Part shown: piece by piece, positions 33,943 to 43,222 of the stretch
Layout: each line of letters opens with the position of its first letter
Position numbering within the stretch: the stretch's first letter is position 1
Assembly: GCF_018494035.1 (NCBI RefSeq)
Contig: NZ_JABBFO010000003.1
Coordinates: 161,687 to 225,686, forward strand
Direction: 5' to 3'
Source: Rosenbergiella australiborealis
GTDB lineage: Bacteria; Pseudomonadota; Gammaproteobacteria; Enterobacterales; Enterobacteriaceae
DNA: 64,000 nucleotides
The notes under the pieces: model-generated
What the model was told of the DNA's origin: nothing
Database searches by the model: none
Seen by the model: only the letters and a program-made list of their open reading frames with translations
Program-made: the position numbers and the translations under genes

Positions 33943-35290
33943 CGCATCCTCAGCACAATCACGTGCCAGCTTAAAGAAAACACTTACTCTCTTCCCGGTC
34001 GTGATGATTGGCTTAGCTTATATGCAGCCAATGACTTTATTCGATACGTTCGGCATTGTTACGAATTTAACGGGTGGGCATGTTGCCACGGCGTATGCCT
34101 TCGCCCTGATAGCGATTCTGTTTACTGCGTTGAGTTATGGAAAACTGGTTCATCGTTTTCCATCAGCGGGTTCCGCGTATACTTACGCACAGAAGTCGAT
34201 CTGCCCCCATGTAGGATTTATGGTGGGATGGTCTTCGCTCCTTGATTATCTTTTTATGCCGATGATCAATATATTGCTGGCTAAAAGCTATTTTGAGTCG
34301 TTAATTCCAGGGATCCCTTCATGGATTTTCGTCGTCTTATTAGTCGGCTTTATGACAATTACCAACCTAAAAGGTATCCGTACTGTTGCTAACTTCAATG
34401 GCCTTATCGTTGTATTACAGATACTGGTGATGTTAGCGATTGTAGGAATGGTAATTTACGGTGTCGCTCATGGGACAGGTGAAGGGACATTGGTGAGTAG
34501 TAAGCCATTCTGGACTGAGAATTCACAAGTTGTACCGATGATTACTGGGGCAACCATACTCTGTTTCTCGTTCTTGGGCTTTGATGGCATTAGTTCGTTA
34601 TCTGAAGAGACAGTGGATGCGAAACGTGTGATCCCAAAAGCAATTTTCCTTACCGCATTAATTGGTGGATTATTGTTTATTGCCGTGTCTTACTTCTTAC
34701 AGCTCTATTTCCCAGATGTGAGCCACTTTAAAGATCCAGACTCTTCACAACCTGAGATTATGCTGTATGTGGCAGGTAAAACCTTCCAGTTCGGTATCTT
34801 AATTTTCTCTTGTGTAACGGTATTGGCTTCAGGGATGGCAGCTCATGCGGGCGTTTCTCGTCTGATGTATGTAATGGGGCGTGACGGTGTATTCCCGAAA
34901 CGTTTCTTTGGCTATATTAGTCCGAAATTCCACACGCCGGTCTTCAACGTGCTATTAGTTGGTGCTATCGCATTATTAGCAATTAACTTTGATTTAGTGA
35001 CAGCAACGGCACTCATTAACTTTGGTGCATTAGTCGCTTTCACCTTTGTTAATCTCTCAGTGATTTCGCAATATTGGATCCGTGAGAAACTGCGTCGCAC
35101 ATTGAAGGATAATATCCGTTTTCTAATTTTACCTTTATGTGGGGCACTGACTGTGGGTGCACTATGGATAAATTTAGAGAGGAGTTCAATGGTATTAGGA
35201 CTGATTTGGGCAGCAATTGGTATTGCTTATTTAGCCTTTGTGACTAAGGGGTTCCGTTTAGCGGTACCACAGTATCACGACGAAATCTAA
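33932..35290 (+). CDS. plaP: Putrescine importer PlaP (APC family)
   Basis: A low-affinity putrescine:proton symporter in the inner membrane. 452 residues with 12 predicted membrane segments, the E. coli length. Highly conserved family blocks are VVMIGLAYMQPMTLFDTFG, SYGKLVHRFPSAGSAYTY, ITGATILCFSFLGFDGIS, and ASGMAAHAGVSRLMYVMGRDG. The ATG at 33932 has an agggggg ribosome site at 33918-33924. It lies between yeeZ and sbcB as in E. coli. Confidence 0.96.
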   Translation: MQTNASSAQSRASLKKTLTLFPVVMIGLAYMQPMTLFDTFGIVTNLTGGHVATAYAFALIAILFTALSYGKLVHRFPSAGSAYTYAQKSICPHVGFMVGWSSLLDYLFMPMINILLAKSYFESLIPGIPSWIFVVLLVGFMTITNLKGIRTVANFNGLIVVLQILVMLAIVGMVIYGVAHGTGEGTLVSSKPFWTENSQVVPMITGATILCFSFLGFDGISSLSEETVDAKRVIPKAIFLTALIGGLLFIAVSYFLQLYFPDVSHFKDPDSSQPEIMLYVAGKTFQFGILIFSCVTVLASGMAAHAGVSRLMYVMGRDGVFPKRFFGYISPKFHTPVFNVLLVGAIALLAINFDLVTATALINFGALVAFTFVNLSVISQYWIREKLRRTLKDNIRFLILPLCGALTVGALWINLERSSMVLGLIWAAIGIAYLAFVTKGFRLAVPQYHDEI

Positions 35291-35307
35291 CTCCCCAATC
35301 AAGACTG

Positions 35308-35341
35308 AAAAACCGATTTCTGTGAAGTCGGTTTTTTTTTT
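35308..35341 (+). terminator. Intrinsic terminator of plaP
   Basis: aaaccgattt pairs imperfectly with aagtcggttt, followed by a run of ten T residues. Confidence 0.9.
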
Positions 35342-35413
35342 GCATTCAGCAAACTTCCAAAAAGTGTCTATACTCAAAGGGAAAAATTAATTACATATTT
35401 CAAGGAGTGTCAT

Positions 35414-35641
35414 ATGAAGAAGTTAATTATCCCTGCTGTCGCAATGATCGCTGTTTGTGCATTATCCGGCTGTACACGTACCAGTTATGCAATCCATACT
35501 GTTGATGGCCGCACAATTATTAGTGATGGTAAGCCTAAACAAACGGATGCAGGCTTAGTCGGCTATACCGATGCGAACGGCATCAAGCAACAAATTAATA
35601 AAAGCGAAGTTAAAGTGGTCACCGAGATCCCAAATAGCTAA
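35414..35641 (+). CDS. YgdI/YgdR-family lipoprotein (DUF903)
   Basis: 75 residues with a clear lipoprotein signal: MKK start, hydrophobic core and lipobox LSG-C20. The mature part is a single small SH3-like DUF903 domain (YAIHTVDGRTIISDGKPK...DANGIKQQINKSEV), as in YgdI, YgdR and YifL-type small lipoproteins. Function unknown. It has its own ribosome site (aaggag) and is bounded by terminators on both sides, so it is monocistronic. Confidence 0.88.
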   Translation: MKKLIIPAVAMIAVCALSGCTRTSYAIHTVDGRTIISDGKPKQTDAGLVGYTDANGIKQQINKSEVKVVTEIPNS

Positions 35642-35670
35642 TTATCTCGCTTTTATCGTGCCGAATAATG

Positions 35671-35702
35671 ACCCCCGCATTATATGCGGGGGTTGTTTTT
35701 TA
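35671..35702 (+). terminator. Intrinsic terminator of the DUF903 lipoprotein gene
   Basis: The stem acccccgca/tgcgggggt (35671-35693) is followed by tgtttttta, 29 bases after the stop codon. Confidence 0.92.
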
Positions 35703-35743
35703 TACGGCGATGAGATTTACCCAGTAAAAGATATCTCTAATTT

Positions 35744-37174
35744 TTAGCTTAATAGATATTGTGCGTAATGCGCGAGATATTGTAACAATGCGAGCTTCTC
35801 GGCATTATCGCTATATTGTTGTGCCAGATTGTCGAGCTCAGCAAAATAGTGGCTTACTTTTTCTGGCGAAAGCTGTTGGCGGCGATGCGCCAACCATCGT
35901 TGCATTTCAGCCTCATCCAAGGTGCCGGGATAATTCCGCGCACGGAAACGAAATAGCAGTTCAGTGATCCGCTTATCGCTCCAAGTAAGATCGATGGCCG
36001 GTAAATGCTGAGGGTGAGTACGACGGATGACGTCCAAAGTATGTTTATCGGCGGCGGAGAAAAAACCGTCATAAAGTTGAGCGTCCACGTTATCTGTCGC
36101 AGGAAAGGGCGATTGCTCTGCAAAGAGCGCAACGACTTTCTCTCTCACTTCAGCATGTTGACGCAATATTGCTAAATTCTTCAAGCAATGTTCTCGGTCA
36201 ATATTCAGTCGTTGCGCGTCTTCCGGCCGTAATACATTGGCAGGTGCAAGCACGGGACATTTATTGATATGGACGAGTTTTAATGGAATAACGGCGTTAT
36301 CCCCACGCTGCTCTTTGCTTTGATACAGTCTCTCGCGTAATTCATCACTTGTTTCGTGCAGTAGAGGTGTAATATCACCGGCTAAGTCAACGGTAATCAG
36401 GGCATTTTTATTATCAGGATGCCACGCTAAAGGAACGATCCAACTGGTATTACCACGCGCCGCGCCAAACATACCTGATACATGCACAAGGGGTTTCATT
36501 TGTGGAATATCAATCAAGGTATTCAGGCGATGCTTATTACGATGTGTATAGAGAAAATCGAATAATTTGGGCTGTTTCTCTTTGACCAGCTTCGCCATCG
36601 CGATGGTGGCATAGACGTCAGACATTGCGTCATGCGCTTGTGTATGGCTTATACCATTAGCTTTAGTGAGATGCTCAAGTTTAAAACTGGTAAATCCTTG
36701 CTCGTTTTCTGGCCAGACAATACCTTCCGGTCTTAATGCATAACAGGCTCGCATCACATCTAATAAATCCCAGCGAGAATTACCTTCTTGCCAACTCCAT
36801 CCGTAAGGATCGTAGAAGTTACGGTAAAAGAGGTTACGACTAACTTCGTCATCAAAACGAATATTATTATATCCAATGATACAGGTTTGGGGTGCGCTGA
36901 ATAGCTGGTGGATTCGTTGGGTAAATTCGGCTTCATTGAGCCCTTTTTTTTGTGCTTCTTGCGGCGTGATATGCGTAATCATTACCGCTTCTGGTTGCGG
37001 TAGATAGTCGTCCGCTAATTTACAGTAGAAAACTTCTGGCTCACCGATCAGGTTAAAGTCGGTATCGGTACGCACTCCCGCAAACTGTGCAGGGCGGTCT
37101 AGTGCCGGGTGTTTGCCAAACGTTTCATAATCATGGAAGAGGAAGGTAGGCTGTACTGTATCGTTGTTTTTCAT
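35744..37174 (-). CDS. sbcB: Exodeoxyribonuclease I
   Basis: A 3'-5' single-strand DNA exonuclease working in recombination and mismatch repair. It has 476 residues (E. coli 475). The DEDD exonuclease motifs are visible: FHDYETFG near residues 12-19, YNNIRFDDE near 105, and HDAMSDVYAT near 180, followed by SH3-like and helical domains. Its 3' end lies 42 bp from the lipoprotein terminator. Upstream (right side) is an island-like stretch with a decayed integrase. Confidence 0.97.
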   Translation of the reverse strand: MKNNDTVQPTFLFHDYETFGKHPALDRPAQFAGVRTDTDFNLIGEPEVFYCKLADDYLPQPEAVMITHITPQEAQKKGLNEAEFTQRIHQLFSAPQTCIIGYNNIRFDDEVSRNLFYRNFYDPYGWSWQEGNSRWDLLDVMRACYALRPEGIVWPENEQGFTSFKLEHLTKANGISHTQAHDAMSDVYATIAMAKLVKEKQPKLFDFLYTHRNKHRLNTLIDIPQMKPLVHVSGMFGAARGNTSWIVPLAWHPDNKNALITVDLAGDITPLLHETSDELRERLYQSKEQRGDNAVIPLKLVHINKCPVLAPANVLRPEDAQRLNIDREHCLKNLAILRQHAEVREKVVALFAEQSPFPATDNVDAQLYDGFFSAADKHTLDVIRRTHPQHLPAIDLTWSDKRITELLFRFRARNYPGTLDEAEMQRWLAHRRQQLSPEKVSHYFAELDNLAQQYSDNAEKLALLQYLAHYAQYLLS

Positions 37175-37342
37175 ACATTATCGTCACTATTAATGGTTCA
37201 TTGTACAGTTAAATCAATCAGTTAAATTCTTGGTCTGTGGCTTTCCGTACACCTTTGTGGCTTTTTGTAGATTGTAATCCAGCTTTGTAGATGCCATGTT
37301 GCGTACACATTGGGTACATAATTTTATGAGTGCATACATAAT

Positions 37343-37602
37343 ATAAAAATAGCAATCAGCGACGATAAACTTAGACAACTTCTCGGCAAGTCTTATACGG
37401 GGCTGGCAGAATTAACTGATGCCGAAGGTCTTGGTGCGAGAGTCACTCCAAAGAAAGTTATTATCTTCAACACAAATATCGATGGGAAGGTTCAGCTCAG
37501 CGCATTTCTTTGGGTCGCTACCCATCGATATCACTTCAAAAGGCGCGAAACATAGTAGCAGATTTTAGGGGGCTTTACTTCGCTAGTATTCTAGCTGGCT
37601 GA
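37343..37602 (+). pseudogene. Remnant of a P4-type tyrosine integrase (N-terminus, frameshifted)
   Basis: Frame 2 reads KIAISDDKLRQLLGKSYTGL, then ELTDAEGLGARVTPKK and IDGKVQ. After a frameshift near 37495-37507, frame 1 continues SLGRYPSISLQKARNIV to a stop at 37600. This is the characteristic start of P4/DUF4102-type integrases (DxDGLxxRVxPKG, then the LGRYPxxSLxxAR block). The expected start codon is ATA, and the catalytic R-H-R-Y domain is missing. It is therefore a dead fragment marking a former mobile element beside sbcB. No tRNA gene is seen nearby. Confidence 0.8.
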
Positions 37603-38114
37603 ATAGCAACGAGGTTATGAGTTAGCTTTTTTATTAAAAACCAAAGCACTAGGAAAACTGTGCAGCGACTTTGAATCTGTGCAAAGAAGTGAACACTGAT
37701 AAAGCCGCTCATCCAATCACTCGCAATGAAGTTGTCACTATCGTGGGGAGCAATCAGAGCGATCCTAACGCCTCTACAGGATAAATGCTTTAACTTGCAG
37801 TATAAAAAAACCGGATTTTGTCGGCGGCTCTGGTACTGGAAAAAGAGAAACTTTGGCAGTGAATATATTTCTTGACCCAATAAACAACAAAATAAACGAA
37901 CGTCATTGAGTAAAAAATAACGCTTGGCTCCTTTTTATGTATCGATAAAACGTAATATTGTCGCTAAAGTTAGCCTAGCGAGGGTCTTGATGTGCTCTTA
38001 TTAAAAGTGAATATTGAAATCGCCACTGAGCAGCATTACTGTTCTGATAGGCTTATGGTACACATCGCTAAGCAATAAAATCACAGAAGAAACATATCCT
38101 TTGGAGAGTAGCTA
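37603..38114 (+). other. Decayed, gene-free DNA between the integrase remnant and the unknown gene
   Basis: AT-rich and full of stops in all frames. Open stretches here (for example the minus-strand frame 37575-37880) have no ribosome site or recognisable domain. It looks like degraded island DNA. An attachment-site repeat could not be found by eye. Confidence 0.4.
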
Positions 38115-38462
38115 ATGGTTCACGTATACCGAATTGCAGTGAGCGAATACCCAGAAATAAAAAAAGAAGAACTTAAGCAGTTGATTAAAGCGCACAGCGC
38201 AATCTTTAAGGGTTATTGTCTTTCGTATTTTGATGGAGACGTCCGATACAGTTACTTTGGTGATTCGTTAGAGATTAAAGACATTCACTTTGATACTGAG
38301 GGGGGACGTTTATCCTTTACTGTTGCAATTGGCTATTATGATGCATGTAAGGATAAAAATACCTTGGACGATCCAATTTTCAATGTGCAGTTTCGCTTCG
38401 ATAAAGCCACTAGCGCCATTATTTTCGAGCTAGAGGAAAGTCTGTGGCATGAAAATAATTAA
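38115..38462 (+). CDS. Hypothetical small acidic protein
   Basis: 115 residues, no signal peptide or membrane segment, not recognised. It is rich in aromatic and acidic residues (KGYCLSYFDGDVRYSYFGDSL, YYDACKDKNTLDDPIFNV, IIFELEESLWHENN) and reads like a compact alpha/beta fold. A good ggagag ribosome site lies 7 bases before the ATG at 38115, and a weak terminator follows, supporting a real gene. It sits next to an integrase relic in AT-rich DNA, which suggests horizontal origin. Immunity or anti-phage proteins often look like this, but there is no direct evidence. Confidence 0.6.
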   Translation: MVHVYRIAVSEYPEIKKEELKQLIKAHSAIFKGYCLSYFDGDVRYSYFGDSLEIKDIHFDTEGGRLSFTVAIGYYDACKDKNTLDDPIFNVQFRFDKATSAIIFELEESLWHENN

Positions 38463-38955
38463 TGCTCTACAGAGAATGTTACCGTAGAAACTTATCTCCC
38501 TTACGGTCTTTTTGAGCGTTAGGGTTGCAACTTTTTTGGGTAAAAAGTGAGTTTCAAGCGCTCTGCGGTTGAGTGACGTAGGATAAGCACATGACTGGCC
38601 GCAGAAATCTCTTAGACAGCGGTAGAATAAAAACAGTAAGTAATTAATAACAGTACGGCTACTTATGCCGAGAATACGCGCTATTTACTGCTGCTCTACT
38701 TAATCCTATCGATGGGTTAAAGAGGGGGGGACAGCCTATCGACCACAGGTTAAGGGTATGTGTCGATGAATAAAGAAAAGGTTAACGATCTACCGTTGTG
38801 TGACCGCTAAACCTGCGATAATGCGGTTGCTGGAGGCGGGTTTTAGACGCTGGATAAGAAATTTCACAAATTCTCACAATTAACAGGTGATCGATAACTC
38901 AAAATGCCGTAAAAAGGCCAGCTATTCAAATATGTGATGAGATCAGAGGATTATT
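38463..38955 (+). other. Intergenic region before dacD
   Basis: Holds a weak terminator-like hairpin, accgta/tacggt followed by ctttttg (38481-38513), that could end the preceding gene. Otherwise nothing recognisable. The dacD promoter should lie near its right end. Confidence 0.4.
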
Positions 38956-40125
38956 TTGAAAAGGCGCGCCACTCTCGTTGTAACTTCGCTTGTATTTTGT
39001 GCATCCCATGCTTTCGCTCAAGATGATGCATTACCCTTTTCATTAGCGCCACCTACCATTGATGCAGCCTCATGGGTCTTAATGGATGCTAAAACCGGGC
39101 AAATTCTTACCTCAGGTAACCCCGATGAGCAGCGTAACCCGGCAAGTCTGACAAAACTGATGACCGGATATGTGGTTGACCGTGCGATTGACCAAAAACG
39201 AATCACTCGTGATGATAAAGTGACGGTAGGGCAAGATGCATGGGGTGCAGGAAACCCATCGTTCAAAGGGTCTTCTTTAATGTTTCTAAAGCCCGGTGAC
39301 GTACTGACGGTACGAGATTTAAGTCGTGGCGTTATCATTGACTCCGGTAATGATGCCTGTGTGGCACTGGCTGATTATGTCGCAGGCAGTCAGGAAAACT
39401 TTGTCGGTTTAATGAATCAATATGTAGAAAAATTAGGGCTTAAGAATACGCATTTTGAAACCGTACATGGCCTTGACGCACCGGGGCAGCACTCGACCGC
39501 TCGGGACTTGGCGATTTTATCCAGAGCTATCATCGACGGCGAGCCTGATTTCTATCAGATGTACAGTGAAAAAACATTAAGCTGGAACGGCATCACACAA
39601 AATAACCGTAATGGTTTACTTTGGGATAATAGCTTACATGTCGATGGTCTCAAAACCGGACATACCGAAACCGCAGGTTATAACATAATCGCCTCTAATG
39701 TCGTGGGTAATCACCGCTTAATCGCCGTGATTATGGGCGGCAAAAGCTCAAAAGGACGTGAAGAGCAAGCGCGTAAATTATTGGTATGGGGACAGAATAA
39801 CTTTGATACCGTTCAATTGTTCCATGCAGGACGTGCGCTAGGCAATGAGACGGTTTGGTACGGCAGTCCGCACACTGTGGCAGTCGGCAGCGATAAAGAC
39901 CTTTATCTTTCATTACCCAAAAATGAAATTAACAATGTAAAGGCGAAGTACGTCATCGATAATAAAGAATTAGTTGCCCCGCTTGCAGCTAACCAAAAAA
40001 TCGGTGAAATCCAAGTGGTGGATAAAGATCAACTGCTGGCGAGTTATCCGCTAGTAGCCCTGCAACAGGTTGAAGAAGCAGGCATTTTTACCCGCGCGAT
40101 CGACTATATTAAACGTAAATTTTAG
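38956..40125 (+). CDS. dacD: D-alanyl-D-alanine carboxypeptidase (PBP6b)
   Basis: Trims the terminal D-alanine from peptidoglycan pentapeptides. 389 residues (E. coli 388). An N-terminal signal peptide ends near SHAFA21. The penicillin-binding motifs are S64LTK67, SGN near 127 and KTG near 230. The C-terminal beta domain ends in an amphipathic basic helix, RAIDYIKRKF, for membrane attachment. The start codon is TTG at 38956, chosen because agagga lies 5 bases before it and no suitable ATG exists. Position between sbcB and yeeA fits DacD rather than DacA or DacC. Confidence 0.94.
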   Translation: MKRRATLVVTSLVFCASHAFAQDDALPFSLAPPTIDAASWVLMDAKTGQILTSGNPDEQRNPASLTKLMTGYVVDRAIDQKRITRDDKVTVGQDAWGAGNPSFKGSSLMFLKPGDVLTVRDLSRGVIIDSGNDACVALADYVAGSQENFVGLMNQYVEKLGLKNTHFETVHGLDAPGQHSTARDLAILSRAIIDGEPDFYQMYSEKTLSWNGITQNNRNGLLWDNSLHVDGLKTGHTETAGYNIIASNVVGNHRLIAVIMGGKSSKGREEQARKLLVWGQNNFDTVQLFHAGRALGNETVWYGSPHTVAVGSDKDLYLSLPKNEINNVKAKYVIDNKELVAPLAANQKIGEIQVVDKDQLLASYPLVALQQVEEAGIFTRAIDYIKRKF

Positions 40126-40129
40126 TGAT

Positions 40130-40188
40130 AAAAGCCTTGTCACAGTCACTGTCGTCAGATTAACGGCAGTCAGTGACGAGGCTTTTTT
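40130..40188 (+). terminator. Long hairpin terminator of dacD
   Basis: aaaagcct...gtcac pairs with gtgac..aggctttt, extended imperfectly through gtcactgtcg/cggcagtc, with six T residues at the end. Confidence 0.8.
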
Positions 40189-40262
40189 ACTTTAATGGTT
40201 AAAAAAACATTCCAGTCAGGGTACACTCGCTATTCTCTAAACCTTGACTCTTAGCGTTTGCC

Positions 40263-41327
40263 GTGAAAACCGATAAACCCCTCTCAAAACTTGAATATTG
40301 GCTCTATCAACACTACCGCTGGGTACATGGTGTCCGGATAGCGATTGCGTTTTTAGCTTCCTTTATGCTGATCCGTATCTTAAATATTCCTGAAGGAAGC
40401 TGGCCGCTAATTACGTTAGTGGTGGTGATTGGCCCTATCTCTACATGGGGCAATGTATTCCCCCGTGCAATTCAGCGAATCATCGGTACGGTGATTGGAT
40501 CGATATCAGGTTTGATCGCTCTCAAACTTGAGATGTATTCATTACCCCTGATGATTACTTGGTGTGGTATTGTCATGTTCGGGTGCGGCTATCTGACATT
40601 AGGTAAACGCCCGTATATGGCGTTGTTAATTGGTATCACCCTCGGCGTGGTAGTTGGCGCTCCGGCAGGGGACTTTTTAACGGCGATATGGCGGGGCGGC
40701 GATGTGGTTTTCGGGTGTCTCCTGTCCATCTTTTTTACCGGTATTTTTACCCAACGAGCTTATGTTTTCTGGCGATTACGGTTGGCTGATGCGCTAAGGA
40801 ATAGTCGTATTATTTATCACTCCGGCTTGTCGTCTAATTTATTAGAGAAACCGCGTTTAAATAAACCACTACAGGAACTGCTGACCTCGTTAATAAAAAT
40901 GCGTAGTTTATTGGAGCCGGCCTGTAAGGAGACGCGTATTCCACGCTCAGTATTTGAAGGGATACAAACGATCCAACGTAATATGGTTAATACGATGGAG
41001 ATGCAAATTAATGCTTGGTGGTCATCACGAGAAAGCCATCTACTACTGTTAAATGCGCCAACACTCCGGCGCACACAAGCTACCACTGAACAGATGCTTG
41101 ATGCCTTGGCTGATATGCTACGAAATGGGGTCAGTAATAGTGAACAGTTGGCCACAAGCAGTGCTGCCATGGATGAAATTACGGGGGAGCTGACGGCTCT
41201 CCTAGCACAAGCAGAACATGCCAAGGCTGAGCTTACGCCGGTTTATGGTTATGTATGGTTAAGTTTAGAACTGACAAAACAATTAGAAAGAATGCGAGAG
41301 CTTATCCGTTTAGCACTGCGTCGATAA
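40263..41327 (+). CDS. yeeA: FUSC-family inner-membrane protein YeeA
   Basis: A member of the fusaric-acid-resistance/aromatic-acid-exporter superfamily with unknown substrate. 354 residues (E. coli 352). About six membrane segments occupy the first 165 residues (SWPLITLVVVIGPISTWGN, MALLIGITLGVVVGAPAGD, GDVVFGCLLSIFFTGIF). A long cytoplasmic helical domain follows. The start is a GTG at 40263 with a weak ribosome site. It is followed 60 bp later by tmaR, as in E. coli. Confidence 0.9.
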   Translation: MKTDKPLSKLEYWLYQHYRWVHGVRIAIAFLASFMLIRILNIPEGSWPLITLVVVIGPISTWGNVFPRAIQRIIGTVIGSISGLIALKLEMYSLPLMITWCGIVMFGCGYLTLGKRPYMALLIGITLGVVVGAPAGDFLTAIWRGGDVVFGCLLSIFFTGIFTQRAYVFWRLRLADALRNSRIIYHSGLSSNLLEKPRLNKPLQELLTSLIKMRSLLEPACKETRIPRSVFEGIQTIQRNMVNTMEMQINAWWSSRESHLLLLNAPTLRRTQATTEQMLDALADMLRNGVSNSEQLATSSAAMDEITGELTALLAQAEHAKAELTPVYGYVWLSLELTKQLERMRELIRLALRR

Positions 41328-41387
41328 GCGACGCTATTATCCGAGAAGTGTAACCCCTGCGTAGCAGGATTTAAAAAAGGTGTTGTC

Positions 41388-41717
41388 ATGGAAAATGCAA
41401 AACAGTCATTCCAGGATGTACTTGAATTTGTGCGAATGTTTCGGCGTAAAAATAAATTGCAGCGGGAAATCACTGACAATGAGAAAAAAGTCCGTGATAA
41501 CCAAAAACGTGTACTACTGCTTGATAACTTGAGTGAATACATTAAGCCAGGGATGAGCGTCGAGGCGATTCAAGAGATCATCGCGAGTATGCGTAGTGAC
41601 TATGAAGACCGTGTTGATGAGTACATCATTAAAAATGCGGAACTCTCCAAAGAGCGTCGAGATATCTCAAAAAAGCTCAAAGTACTGGGCGAAAGTAAAG
41701 CTCACGAAAGCAAATAA
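41388..41717 (+). CDS. tmaR: Polar localisation factor TmaR (YeeX)
   Basis: A small coiled-coil protein that clusters at a cell pole and sequesters enzyme I of the PTS in E. coli. The 109 residues equal E. coli TmaR. The sequence is helical and highly charged throughout: [63 protein letters not shown]. It marks the right edge of the conserved core here; accessory genes begin after its terminator. Confidence 0.95.
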   Translation: MENAKQSFQDVLEFVRMFRRKNKLQREITDNEKKVRDNQKRVLLLDNLSEYIKPGMSVEAIQEIIASMRSDYEDRVDEYIIKNAELSKERRDISKKLKVLGESKAHESK

Positions 41718-41723
41718 ATCGCT

Positions 41724-41750
41724 AAGGCCTGATGACTCAGGCCTTTTTTT
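41724..41750 (+). terminator. Intrinsic terminator of tmaR
   Basis: The stem aaggcctga/tcaggcctt around a short loop is followed by seven T residues. Confidence 0.92.
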
Positions 41751-41952
41751 ATCCCTTTGAAACCTTAATGCTGACAGCTGCCTCTTATGATCTCAGCAAA
41801 GGGTATCCGCTCCGACATTGCCAACCCCATAGACTGTTTAGCGCGAGTCATAGTTATTTTATCGTTACGTCACAGTTTTATACTATTTTATTTAAGTGTA
41901 GCGCTTGCCTATTCTGCTTTTCTATCATCATGATAATTAAGAGGCTGGGATA

Positions 41953-43212
41953 ATGACTGACGAACACATTGACACCATTATCATTGGTGCTGGACAAGCG
42001 GGGATTGCGATGAGTGAACATCTGACCGCAAAAGGGTTCTCTCACCGTGTTTTTGAAAAGAGTCGTATCGCAGAGGCCTGGCGCACGGGCCGATGGGACT
42101 CTTTAGTGGCCAACGGGCCGGCTTGGCACGACCGATTCCCCCATCGTGAGTTCCCCAATTATGCTGGCGATGAGTTTGTCGGTAAAGAAGATGTCGCCAA
42201 CTATTTTTCAGACTATGTCGAACAATTTCAGCTACCGGTTGAATGTGGAGTCGAGGTTAAACGGGTCAGTAAAAAACCCCAGCAGCCGGGATTTTATGTT
42301 GAAACCTCCAAGGGTAACTTTCACGCCGATAATGTGGTTGTGGCAACAGGTCCCTTTCACCACCCGTTGATTCCGCCGATTGCGCCCGCTATCGACGGCA
42401 TCCAACAAATCCACTCTGCGCACTACTTTAATCCTGAGCAGCTCGCACCGGGTGCAGTGCTAGTGGTTGGCGCGGGATCGTCTGGAGTGCAAATTGCTGA
42501 TGAAATTCAACGTTCTGGACGTGATGTCTATCTATCAGTTGGCCCTCATGATCGCCCACCAAGAAGTTACCGAGGACGTGATTTTTGCTGGTGGTTAGGC
42601 GTACTAGGGTTATGGGATGCGACAGAGCATGCACCGGGAAAAAGCCATGTGACCATCGCCGTCAGTGGCGCACGCGGTGGGGAAACCATCGATTTTAGAC
42701 GTCTGGCTAAACAAGGGATCACTTTAACAGGCATGACCGACCACTTTGCGGGTGAGGTGGTGCACTTTAAGCCTGATTTACTCGATAACATTCGCGCAGG
42801 CGATGAAAGTTATCTAGCCTTGTTAGATGCCGCCGATGCATGGATTGAAAGTAATGGCGCTGATTTACCGGAAGAGCCGACGGCTCGTCAGTTTGTAGAA
42901 AATGCTCACTGCCTTACGCAGCCATTGACTGACCTTGACCTGCGCGCTGCGGGAGTCACGACGATTATCTGGGCCACCGGCTATAGTACGGATTATCACT
43001 GGTTGGACATTGATGTTTTTGATGAGAAGGGAAAGCCGCGTCAGCAACGGGGCGTCTCAGCAGAACGCGGACTCTATTTCCTTGGATTACCGTGGCAGTC
43101 TCGCCGTGGCTCCTCTTTTATTTGGGGTGTGTGGCATGATGCTAACTATGTTGCTGATCAAATCGCGATTCACAAGAGTTATCTCGCCTATCCCACTATT
43201 TCGTTATCTTAA
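41953..43212 (+). CDS. Flavin-containing monooxygenase (CzcO/YUCCA-like)
   Basis: A predicted FAD- and NADPH-dependent oxygenase, 419 residues. The FAD motif GAGQAG is at residues 12-17, followed by WDSLVANGPAWHDRFPHREFPNY. The group marker ATGPFHHPLIP is near 130, the NADPH motif VVGAGSSGVQIADEI near 172-186, and the ATGYSTDYHWL motif near 341. This order is typical of class B flavin monooxygenases that oxidise nitrogen or sulfur of small molecules. It heads a tight operon with ridA-like, DUF1028 and M20 genes (10, 9 and -8 bp gaps), suggesting it initiates breakdown of an amino-acid-like substrate. Substrate unknown. Confidence 0.85.
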   Translation: MTDEHIDTIIIGAGQAGIAMSEHLTAKGFSHRVFEKSRIAEAWRTGRWDSLVANGPAWHDRFPHREFPNYAGDEFVGKEDVANYFSDYVEQFQLPVECGVEVKRVSKKPQQPGFYVETSKGNFHADNVVVATGPFHHPLIPPIAPAIDGIQQIHSAHYFNPEQLAPGAVLVVGAGSSGVQIADEIQRSGRDVYLSVGPHDRPPRSYRGRDFCWWLGVLGLWDATEHAPGKSHVTIAVSGARGGETIDFRRLAKQGITLTGMTDHFAGEVVHFKPDLLDNIRAGDESYLALLDAADAWIESNGADLPEEPTARQFVENAHCLTQPLTDLDLRAAGVTTIIWATGYSTDYHWLDIDVFDEKGKPRQQRGVSAERGLYFLGLPWQSRRGSSFIWGVWHDANYVADQIAIHKSYLAYPTISLS

Positions 43213-43222
43213 GGAGAGTCTC

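Noticed and set aside
37575-37880. 101-codon minus-strand ORF beside the integrase remnant
   Set aside because: No ribosome site, no domain, and it runs antisense to the end of the integrase relic; treated as chance.
37175-38114. Search for a tRNA gene or attachment repeats beside the integrase relic
   Set aside because: No cloverleaf-like sequence or matching direct repeat was found by eye, so no att site is called.
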